From: Pseudomonas sp. MWU13-2105
GTDB lineage: Bacteria; Pseudomonadota; Gammaproteobacteria; Pseudomonadales; Pseudomonadaceae
Assembly (NCBI RefSeq): GCF_023242315.1
Contig: NZ_JALLIY010000003.1
Coordinates: forward strand, 310,001 to 374,000
DNA length: 64,000 nucleotides
Direction: 5' to 3'
The notes beneath the pieces are model-generated. The model had not been told where the DNA came from. It saw only the letters and a list, made by a program, of their open reading frames with translations, and did no database searches. The position numbers were made by a program, and so were the translations under genes. Of the stretch, positions 57,132 to 64,000 are shown in pieces (within the stretch, counting starts at the first letter, position 1; every line of letters begins with the position of its first letter).

Positions 57132-59129
57132 TCAGTGAGGTGCGCGAATCGTCTTGAGCAGATCTTCAGGACTGATATGACCGACGATTTGCTGCACGCC
57201 ACTACCCGGCAGCGGCAGGTCGAGGATATGCCCCTTGATCTTGCCGATCACGTGCATCTCGCAAGGCTTGCAGTCGAACTTCAGGGTCAGCACCTCGTCA
57301 CCGTGTATCAGTTGCATCGGCGCGACCTTGGTGCGCACGCCGGTGACGCCCTTGGCCTGCTTGGGGCAAAGGTTGAAGGAGAAGCGCAGGCAATGCTTGG
57401 TGATCATCACCGGTACTTCGCCGGTCTCCTCGTGTGCCTCGAAGGCCGCGTCGATCAGCTTGACGCCGTGACGATGATAGAAGTCGCGGGCCTTCTGGTT
57501 GTAGACGTTGGCCAGGAACGACAGGTGTGATTCCGGATACACCGGTGGCGGCGTGGTCTCGGCCTTGCGTACACCGCGAGGGTGGGCGGCGATACGGGCC
57601 AGGGTCAGCGCTTCGATGACTTCGCGGCGCAAGGTCTTGAGCTGCGAATTGGGGATGAAATACGCCTGCGGTGCATCCAGCGTGATATTCGTGGCGTGGT
57701 ACTGGGTGGTGCCCAGTTGCCCGAGCAGGTCCTGCAGTTGTTCCAGGGCCTGTTCCGGTTTGTTGGCGAGGCCGAACGGACCGTCCAGGGTGACGCTGAC
57801 ACTGACACCTTCTTCGCTGGTGGCGGTCAGTTCGAGGCGCTCCTCGCGCAGGCGAGCAGCCCAGCACAGGCCGATCCGGCGCTCGGCGGAGGTCTTGAGC
57901 AGGGCCTGTTGCCAGTTGTGGTCCAGGTTGCGGTTCAGCGGATGGTTCGGTCGCAGGCTGTGCAACCCGGCCGGCATCTCGTTGGGCTCCACGCGGTAGC
58001 GGTAGCGCTTCTCGCCATCTTCCTCGAATTCGCCCTTGGGCTCGGCGATGTTGGCACGGAAGCCCACCACCTCGCGTTTGACCTGGACGTTGAGCCCGTC
58101 GCCATTGGACAGCGGCTCATGGGTCACCACCTGCATATCGCGCTTGCCGACTTTCTCCACCATTCCCACCGGCAAGCCGGTGAAGGTTGGCGTGTCGAAG
58201 GCACCAATGTCGATCTTGCGATCGCTGACAAAGTAGTCGGTGCTGCCGCGATGGAAGGTTTTTTCCGGATCGGGCAGGAAGAAGTGCGCGGTACGGCCGC
58301 TGGACGCGCGTGCCAGGTCCGGGCGGTCTTCGAGAACGTCGTCCAGGCGCTGGCGATAGTAGGCGGTGATGTTCTTCACATAGCCCATGTCCTTGTAGCG
58401 CCCCTCGATCTTGAACGAGCGCACGCCGGCCTCCACCAGGGCGCGAATGTTGGCGCTCTGGTTGTTGTCCTTCATCGACAGCAGGTGTTTCTCAAAGGCC
58501 ACCACGCGGCCCTGGTCGTCTTTCAGGGTGTAGGGCAGGCGGCAGGCCTGGGAACAGTCGCCACGGTTGGCGCTGCGGCCGTTCTGCGCGTGGGAGATAT
58601 TGCATTGACCGGAGAATGCCACGCACAACGCGCCGTGAATGAAGAACTCGATTGCCGCCTCGGTCTCGTCGGCGATGGCGCGGATCTCTTGCAGGTTCAG
58701 CTCGCGGGCCAGTACCAGTTGCGAGAAGCCGGCCTGGTCGAGGAACTTCGCCCGTGCCAGGGTGCGGATATCGGTCTGGGTGCTGGCGTGCAGTTCTATG
58801 GGCGGAATATCCAGCTCCATCACCCCCAGGTCCTGGACGATCAGCGCGTCGACACCGGCATCGTAGAGTTGATGGATCAGCTTGCGGGCCGGCTCCAGCT
58901 CGTTGTCGTGCAGGATCGTATTGATGGTGGTGAACACCCGGGCATGGTAACGCCGGGCGAACTCCACCAACTCGGCGATCTCGCTCACTTCGTTGCAGGC
59001 GTTGTGGCGCGCGCCGAAGCTCGGGCCACCGATGTACACGGCGTCGGCGCCATGCAGGATGGCCTCGCGGGCGATCGCAACGTCGCGGGCAGGGCTGAGC
59101 AATTCCAGGTGATGCTTGGGTAGGGACAT
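57132..59129 (-). CDS. rlhA: RlhA-like U32 protein, 23S rRNA C2501 hydroxylation
   Basis: 665 residues (E. coli RlhA/YdcP about 653). The N-terminal domain is U32-type (ELLSPARDVAIAREAILHGADAVYIGGPSFGAR). The conserved Cys motif lies in FIHGALCVAFSGQC and in GDCSQACRLPY, a probable iron-sulfur site. The C-terminal part includes LRFSFNLCPKQAKGV and PCEMHVIGKIKGH. RlhA hydroxylates cytidine 2501 of 23S rRNA using prephenate-derived chemistry, in iron-replete cells. It was formerly annotated as a collagenase-like peptidase; that name is misleading. Confidence 0.9.
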   Translation of the reverse strand: MSLPKHHLELLSPARDVAIAREAILHGADAVYIGGPSFGARHNACNEVSEIAELVEFARRYHARVFTTINTILHDNELEPARKLIHQLYDAGVDALIVQDLGVMELDIPPIELHASTQTDIRTLARAKFLDQAGFSQLVLARELNLQEIRAIADETEAAIEFFIHGALCVAFSGQCNISHAQNGRSANRGDCSQACRLPYTLKDDQGRVVAFEKHLLSMKDNNQSANIRALVEAGVRSFKIEGRYKDMGYVKNITAYYRQRLDDVLEDRPDLARASSGRTAHFFLPDPEKTFHRGSTDYFVSDRKIDIGAFDTPTFTGLPVGMVEKVGKRDMQVVTHEPLSNGDGLNVQVKREVVGFRANIAEPKGEFEEDGEKRYRYRVEPNEMPAGLHSLRPNHPLNRNLDHNWQQALLKTSAERRIGLCWAARLREERLELTATSEEGVSVSVTLDGPFGLANKPEQALEQLQDLLGQLGTTQYHATNITLDAPQAYFIPNSQLKTLRREVIEALTLARIAAHPRGVRKAETTPPPVYPESHLSFLANVYNQKARDFYHRHGVKLIDAAFEAHEETGEVPVMITKHCLRFSFNLCPKQAKGVTGVRTKVAPMQLIHGDEVLTLKFDCKPCEMHVIGKIKGHILDLPLPGSGVQQIVGHISPEDLLKTIRAPH

Positions 59130-59251
59130 GTTTTTTTAGTCAGGCTTCACGGTCAAGGCGTGCATTGTAGCGGCGAAACGCCTGACCGGCACCCGGATAC
59201 TGCCGGTCGGCGACCACGCGCTGGGCGGGGCCGCCAACCAGGGCCATGAAC

Positions 59252-59632
59252 TCAGCCCCTGGCGGCCATCGCGGTCACTTCCACGCGCATGCCTTCGACC
59301 GCCAGGGACGCCACGCCCACTGCGGCGCGCACTGGCCAGGGCTTGGCGAAAAAGCGTTTGTAGACTTCGTTGAAGGCGGGGCGCTCGGCGATGTCGGTGA
59401 GGTAGATGGTCAGGTGCAGAACCCGGTCCATGGAACTGCCGGCGCGCTCCAGTGCGACCTTGAGGGCCTGCAGGGTGCATTCGCTTTGCACGGTGATGTC
59501 GCCCAGCTCCAGGCTGCCGTCGGCGCGGGTGGGGATCTGGGTGGAGACCAGCAGGCCGCCGAAACCGGCAACATCGGAGGAGATGGACTCCGCATCGGGG
59601 TCGGCGAGGAAGGTGATGTCTTGGTTTGCCAT
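59252..59632 (-). CDS. RidA/YjgF-family protein
   Basis: 126 residues, the family's typical length. The substrate Arg is retained in PWPVRAAVGVASL and the late Glu in MRVEVTAMA. The beta-hairpin start (LLVSTQIPTRADGS) and SECTLQALKVALERAGSSMDRV are characteristic. RidA members hydrolyse reactive enamines/imines from PLP enzymes. The Gly-rich signature is only partly conserved, so it may belong to a Rid subgroup other than RidA. It stands alone, 122 bases beyond rlhA. Confidence 0.87.
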   Translation of the reverse strand: MANQDITFLADPDAESISSDVAGFGGLLVSTQIPTRADGSLELGDITVQSECTLQALKVALERAGSSMDRVLHLTIYLTDIAERPAFNEVYKRFFAKPWPVRAAVGVASLAVEGMRVEVTAMAARG

Positions 59633-59883
59633 GGGGGCTTCCGCAGTGATCAGGGGCTTGTTTCAGCCACCCACCCGATATTCGTACGGGCTCTCAATGG
59701 AGGCTTGTACAGTGGACGGCTGATTTGACTGGGCAGCATAACATCCCGCTTGAGGATCGCTGCAAAAGCCTGGCAATGGCCAATGCGCTTGCGGGGGGAC
59801 AGCCAAGCCGGGCACTTGGCTGCGCTGGATGCCCTGATCAAGTCAATCGCCCGGCTGGGAGGTTCCGGGCGCCGCGAGCAGCC

Positions 59884-60939
59884 TCATCGACTGCGTTCGA
59901 GCCGGTTGCGCACCGAGGCCAGGTAATCCGCACGGTACTGGCGCAGGATGTAGTCCTGGAAGTTCTCCTGTTCCAGCTCTCGCCAGGCCAGTTCCTTGGC
60001 TTCGACCGAGCGTTCGGTGGCAGCCACCGACATGTGCGCGTCAAATGTAAAGTTGGCCTCGGTCATGGGTTCATAGCCATATCGCAACATGAACTCCTTG
60101 GCCAGGGTCTCGATCATTTCGACTTCGTGGTGTTTCAACTGCCCCTTGAATTTATCAATGTTGCTGGTGATCGGCGAAAAACAGTTGGATGACCACAGCG
60201 CCGACATTTTTGAGATCTGCCGAGCTTCCTTTGACTCGGAGATATCCAGCATTTTATCGAGAAACTCAATGTCGAAGAAATTGCATATCTGCCGGAGCGT
60301 GGTTTCCTCATCAAGAAGAAAGTCCTCATAGCGTATGGTCAATACCCGCTCGGGGTATCGCTCGATCAAGGATTGCGCCGCGCGATGCGCAGCCACCCAT
60401 GTCCGGGCGTTGATCAAGGTATCGAAGTCATGAATGATTGCGCGATTCATCGAGGCGACCTGCGCCCGTGGGTCCCGGACCACATTGAGCAGTCGCATGT
60501 CTGGGAAAAGCTGCATGAGTTCATGGGCGTAGTGCACATCGTCGAGCGACTTGTCCATCACCACCTGTGCTTGTTGCTGTTCAGCGGTGCACAACAGCAA
60601 CTCCCAGGTAATTCGATGTACGCTGCGCGGCTCATGGCGAACCCGCTCGAAAATGTCGATCGGATCGAAAGCGCTACCGGGCCATTTGACGATGCTTGCG
60701 GCCTGCAGACCGACAATATCGACCACCATGCGAAAGTAGGCGTTGTCATCGGCAATATCACCGTACAGCGGGACAATCGGCATAAAGTCGGCGATGTGCA
60801 ACGGATAAGGTGAATAGAACCGCGGATTGAGATTGAGGCGTAGCCGCAGTGCGTGACTGCCGCAGCGTCGCAACGGAATCATCAATACCGGCCGCGGACG
60901 CGCATTGCCAGTGGACACAGCTTTGTCGGTGACGGTCAC
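59884..60939 (-). CDS. PAPS-dependent sulfotransferase
   Basis: 351 residues from GTG 60939, chosen because AAGGAG lies six bases upstream. The 5'-phosphosulfate loop appears as MIPLRRCGSHALRLRLN (about residues 20-36), a variant of the usual R-S-G-T motif. The 3'-phosphate motif is in LNVVRDPRAQVASMNR. The remainder resembles Sulfotransfer_3-type bacterial enzymes (ERYPERVLTIRYEDFLLDEETTLRQICNF is typical; only the core RYEDFLLD is discriminating). There is no signal peptide, so it acts in the cytoplasm. It is 66 bases downstream of a PAPS-synthesising enzyme gene, so the two likely form a dedicated sulfation operon. The acceptor is unknown. Confidence 0.85.
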   Translation of the reverse strand: MTVTDKAVSTGNARPRPVLMIPLRRCGSHALRLRLNLNPRFYSPYPLHIADFMPIVPLYGDIADDNAYFRMVVDIVGLQAASIVKWPGSAFDPIDIFERVRHEPRSVHRITWELLLCTAEQQQAQVVMDKSLDDVHYAHELMQLFPDMRLLNVVRDPRAQVASMNRAIIHDFDTLINARTWVAAHRAAQSLIERYPERVLTIRYEDFLLDEETTLRQICNFFDIEFLDKMLDISESKEARQISKMSALWSSNCFSPITSNIDKFKGQLKHHEVEMIETLAKEFMLRYGYEPMTEANFTFDAHMSVAATERSVEAKELAWRELEQENFQDYILRQYRADYLASVRNRLERSR

Positions 60940-61005
60940 ATCGTTCTCCTTGGGAACACAGCGGGCTCGACCTGCGTGGATGGAAGTATTCAAGGCGGTT
61001 GCGGT

Positions 61006-62682
61006 TCAGGGTTCATGAAGGAGAGAGGAGGGCAGATAGTCCAGTTCGACCAGGGTGGCAATGATCAACTCTACTGCCTGGGCCGCGCTCATGCAGGCCG
61101 TGTCAATTCGTAGATCGGGATAAAGCGGTGCTTCGTAGGGGGCATCGATACCGGTCATCCCCGGTAGCTTCCCGGCCCGCGCCTTGGCATACAGACCCTT
61201 TCGGTCACGCCGTTCGCAAACTTCCAGATCCGCCGCTATGTATATTTCGAAAAAGGCCGTCTTGTGGGTTGCGGCCAGCTCCCGACAGACCTGGCGCGTG
61301 CTCGCATAGGGGGAGATACACGCGCATATTGCAACGCCGCCGGCTCGGGCAATCTCGATCGCCACAAAACCAATACGCTCGACATTGGCCTCACGGTCCT
61401 CTCTCGAGAATCCGAGGCCCTTGGAGAGGCTATGACGGACCACATCGCCATCCAGCAAACTCACGGTGCGTCTGCCGTCTTCGCGCAGTCGCACGGCAAC
61501 GCCATTGGCAATCGTCGACTTGCCGGCGCCAGACAGCCCGGTAAAAAAGAGCACAAAGCCTTGCTGTTGTTTCGGACGATATGAGCGCCGCAGTTCGGCG
61601 ACGATATCCGGCGTACTGAACCAGTCGGGGATTTCCGCGCCGCTGGCCAGCTTTTCCCGAACGGCGGTTCCCGACAAGCTCAGGACAGTGGCGCCGGCGG
61701 GTGCCTCTGAGGCTGGCGCATAACGTCGCTCCTCCTTGAGATACAACATTTCCTCGAAGGCCAGGATCTGCAGGCCGATTTCTTGCGCATGGGCCAATGC
61801 CATTTCCTGGGCGGCATAGGGGGGATAAAACGCGTTGCCGTGCTTGTCGTTGCCAGGGCCGGCGTGATCACGCCCAACGATAAAGTGCGTCGCGCCAAAG
61901 TTCTTGCGAATCAGCGCATGCCAAACGGCTTCGCGGGGACCGCCCATGCGCATGGCCAGCGGCAGTAACGACAGCAAGACCGCATCGGCGGGATAAGACT
62001 TCAAGGCATGTTTGTAACACCTGACGCGGGTGTAGTAATCGATATCGTCCGGCTTGGTCAGTCCCACCACCGGCTGTAGCAGCAAGGCCGCATCGGCCTG
62101 TTTCATGGCGCGAAGGGTCAGTTCGACATGGGCACAATGCATTGGATTACGGGTTTGAAAGGCGACGACTGCCTTCCAGCCGCGACGAGCTATCTCGCGC
62201 TTGACTTGAAGAGGTGACAAACGTAAATCAGCAAAATCATAGTGCGTTACCGAGTCAACTTTTTTTATGATTCCGCCGATGTTGAACGCATGTTGACGAT
62301 ATAAGGCCGCCACACCAGGGTGCGCCTTGTCCTGGGTACCAAACACCTGCTGCGCCTCAATCCGATGGTCCGGTTGGTAGATTGAATCAACTATCAGCAC
62401 AGCTAATGTGAGACCTTCCGGATCCCGCAGGGCCAACTCGCTCCCAAGCACTAGCTGATCAGCCAAGGCTTGCGGAATATCCAGGGTGATGGGCATCGGC
62501 CAGAGGGCGCCGGAACTCAATCTCATGTTGTGAACAACACTGAGATAATCCTCCAGGCCGAGAAAACCTGCCAACGGCGAAAAGGCCTCGTTAACGATCA
62601 ACTCCAGGTCGCAGAGTTGTTTCGCGGAGAGCACCCAGAAAGGCAGAGAGGATACTTTATGCTTTTCTTCGTAGTCTTCCAT
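61006..62682 (-). CDS. Bifunctional ATP sulfurylase / APS kinase (PAPS synthase)
   Basis: 558 residues from ATG 62682 with GGGAGG well placed before it. Residues about 1-370 are a Sat-type (homodimeric) ATP sulfurylase with QTRNPMHCAH (about 176-185) and VGRDHAGPG. Residues about 375-558 are an APS kinase with Walker A GLSGAGKST, SREDREANVERIGF and KLPGMTGIDAPYE. It makes PAPS from sulfate in two steps in one protein. Pseudomonads usually use CysD plus CysNC, so this is an extra PAPS source. Together with the adjacent sulfotransferase it points to sulfate-ester formation and not assimilation. The gene is somewhat less GC-rich than the rest of the window. Confidence 0.92.
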   Translation of the reverse strand: MEDYEEKHKVSSLPFWVLSAKQLCDLELIVNEAFSPLAGFLGLEDYLSVVHNMRLSSGALWPMPITLDIPQALADQLVLGSELALRDPEGLTLAVLIVDSIYQPDHRIEAQQVFGTQDKAHPGVAALYRQHAFNIGGIIKKVDSVTHYDFADLRLSPLQVKREIARRGWKAVVAFQTRNPMHCAHVELTLRAMKQADAALLLQPVVGLTKPDDIDYYTRVRCYKHALKSYPADAVLLSLLPLAMRMGGPREAVWHALIRKNFGATHFIVGRDHAGPGNDKHGNAFYPPYAAQEMALAHAQEIGLQILAFEEMLYLKEERRYAPASEAPAGATVLSLSGTAVREKLASGAEIPDWFSTPDIVAELRRSYRPKQQQGFVLFFTGLSGAGKSTIANGVAVRLREDGRRTVSLLDGDVVRHSLSKGLGFSREDREANVERIGFVAIEIARAGGVAICACISPYASTRQVCRELAATHKTAFFEIYIAADLEVCERRDRKGLYAKARAGKLPGMTGIDAPYEAPLYPDLRIDTACMSAAQAVELIIATLVELDYLPSSLLHEP

Positions 62683-63255
62683 GGCACACCTCCCTTTGTA
62701 CGTCCGAACTGATCCGATTCGGCGCACATCGTAAATCAAGATATCCAAAGATTCATTTGGGAGTATTTAAGAGCCTGACGCTTGCTTTCGAGCCGTAGCA
62801 ACACCTGTCGCGGCACAAATGCATCAGTGTCAGCTGGTTTCAAATCAGGTTTTTTTCGGAGGGGGGAATTCGATTATTTCAGCATCCGTGCTCATGCGCT
62901 GACTCCTCAATATATAGATGGCACTACGCAAGCCAGAGTTAAGTTTGATCTCGGCGAGATGTCAATGTGATAGCATAGAACAAAACGGACTTGCGATTTT
63001 CGAATAAGGTTATAACGAATCGATCCTTGAGGCTAGACACTCCATCATGGTTGACCTGACCTCATGTGAAGATGGCCAAGTCGGCAGGCATAGGTGTTGG
63101 CAACCGTCCTTCATCCATGGATCTGCCGGGCTTCCTTGGCCGAGGCCTACCGTTCGTCGGCCAGGCCGGTATGGCTTTGTGCCCAACCTATGCTGCAGGC
63201 AACGCGAATGCGCTCAAATATAATTATAAGCAGGATGATGGTCGGAGCGATGGGC
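62683..63255. other. AT-richer non-coding stretch between the sulfation operon and a lipoprotein gene
   Basis: 573 bases, AT-rich from 62700 to 63060 and GC-rich again at 63060-63210. It must contain divergent promoters. No confident hexamers, repeats or RNA gene were recognised. A 96-codon plus-strand frame at 63066-63356 crosses the lipoprotein start in another frame and has no homology I recognise; it may be a decayed gene fragment. Confidence 0.45.
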
Positions 63256-64000
63256 ATGGACTTGTTGAAATGTGCGTGGCAAGTAAAGTTATCGCGAGCT
63301 GTAGCCCTCGCCGGTATTGTTTTTCTACAAGGATGCTCTTCCCAGGCGCCCTTTAACGCTATGTCAATATCTGAGGCGGTACCTCGCGATCATACCGGCA
63401 CGCTGAGTACCGAGAGCCTGCTCAAGCAACCGTTTGCACCCCGTTACGCAGTCGATGGGCATTACTCCACTGTCGGTTACGTTGCGCAGTTGGCTGGCTA
63501 TTCGAATGACAAGGTTTATAAACTATCCTGCTACTCCCAAACACCCGACCAGGAGGCACTTCACTATTCAGCCCCTTATGTAGCCATATGGGGAGTGTTT
63601 GATCCGCCTTTTCGCCATCAGGTGGTCAATGGTCTTCACTCCTTGCATGGTGGAGATGCCCGTGCCATTGAGGCTCGGAGAAACAAGTTGAAGTCTTTGA
63701 TTGCTAAATCCATACATGATCAGCGTCCAGAATGGGAGCTGGGATTCCTTATACACGCCCTTGGCGATAGTTATGCTCACGTGCACAGTCGTGCAGACGG
63801 AGCGCATGCTTATGGAGAGTTTGCAGGGCACGCCATTGCCAATCTGCCGTGGGGCGAGCGCCCAGACTCAATTTTTGTCGATCATCATTATATAAATTAC
63901 ATTGAGTATGTGAACGCTTTATATGATGCCTTCGTCTCCGCTGACCTGACAGCGAGGGGCGACGCTGTATCGCTCAAGCGTTTCACTGATGAAATTGCAC
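63256..64000 (+). CDS. Lipoprotein with a zinc-dependent phospholipase C / DUF6765-like helical domain, 3' truncated
   Basis: 248 residues are visible and the frame is open to the window end. ATG 63256 is chosen because GGAG lies eight bases before it; in-frame ATGs at 63235, 63238 and 63250 are alternatives. A lipoprotein signal peptide ends at VFLQGC (Cys near 27). The body has many histidines in helical context: RYAVDGHYSTVGYVAQLAG, HQVVNGLHSLHGG, and GFLIHALGDSYAHVHSRADGAHAYGEFAGHA. The H..D.xAH pattern resembles zinc-phospholipase C/nuclease P1-type metal sites and DUF6765 proteins. A metal-dependent hydrolase of the envelope is plausible but unproven. Codon use is more AT-rich than in the rest of the window, suggesting recent acquisition. 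Confidence 0.6.
   Translation, partial: MDLLKCAWQVKLSRAVALAGIVFLQGCSSQAPFNAMSISEAVPRDHTGTLSTESLLKQPFAPRYAVDGHYSTVGYVAQLAGYSNDKVYKLSCYSQTPDQEALHYSAPYVAIWGVFDPPFRHQVVNGLHSLHGGDARAIEARRNKLKSLIAKSIHDQRPEWELGFLIHALGDSYAHVHSRADGAHAYGEFAGHAIANLPWGERPDSIFVDHHYINYIEYVNALYDAFVSADLTARGDAVSLKRFTDEIA

Noticed and set aside
57132..59129. Collagenase-like U32 protease
   Set aside because: The motif set and length match the RNA-modifying RlhA/YdcP branch and not a protease.
63066..63356. A 96-codon plus-strand ORF
   Set aside because: It overlaps the better-supported lipoprotein start in another frame, has no good ribosome binding site and its sequence is not recognisable. Kept only as a possible gene remnant.
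1..64000. CRISPR array, prophage or IS element
   Set aside because: No regularly spaced repeats, transposase, integrase or phage structural genes were seen in any frame.

Overview
The window comes from a Pseudomonas chromosome, most likely the P. fluorescens/P. protegens group. This rests on high GC with GC-rich third codon positions, a complete pel operon led by a pelX-type epimerase gene, a muxABC-opmB efflux operon, a formate dehydrogenase/selenocysteine block, and many short REP/REPIN palindromes with the fluorescent-pseudomonad core (GGAGC..GCTTGC). The species call is inference; no rRNA or housekeeping marker is present.

Layout. 1-4.4 kb: the tail of a cell-envelope operon (5'-truncated porin, coiled-coil exported protein, YbjN-like protein, parvulin-like foldase, LysR-like regulator). 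4.7-17.9 kb: pelX and pelABCDEFG, the full machinery for the cationic exopolysaccharide Pel. 18-20.5 kb: a GNAT acetyltransferase, an unknown protein and two tandem thiol peroxidase genes. 20.6-29.6 kb: muxA-muxB-muxC-opmB, an RND pump with two inner-membrane subunits. 29.7-31 kb: an MFS transporter flanked by REP elements. 31-38.2 kb: a minus-strand operon of an argininosuccinate-lyase paralogue, a complete polar amino-acid ABC transporter and two polysaccharide-deacetylase-fold hydrolases, with a divergent LysR regulator; it looks like an uncharacterised catabolic pathway. 38.7-44.5 kb: a four-gene MacAB/TolC-like exporter with a divergent TetR regulator. 44.6-54.1 kb: fdnGHI-fdhE-selA-selB-selC, with an in-frame UGA (Sec197) and SECIS-type hairpin in fdnG, so enzyme, maturation factor, Sec synthase, Sec elongation factor and tRNA-Sec sit together. 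54.1-57.1 kb: a TetR gene and a DUF4442 gene divergent around a palindromic operator, then a copper/cytochrome-oxidase assembly trio (DUF2946, SCO, PCuAC). 57.1-59.6 kb: an rlhA-like U32 protein and a RidA-family protein. 59.9-62.7 kb: a sulfation pair, an ATP sulfurylase-APS kinase fusion plus a sulfotransferase. 62.7-64 kb: an AT-richer stretch and the start of a lipoprotein gene that runs off the window.

The best-understood modules are Pel, Mux, formate dehydrogenase/Sec and copper delivery. The least explained are the lyase/ABC/deacetylase operon, the PAPS-forming sulfation locus and the envelope cluster at the left edge. Functional statements are homology judgements made by reading the sequence; no database search was run.
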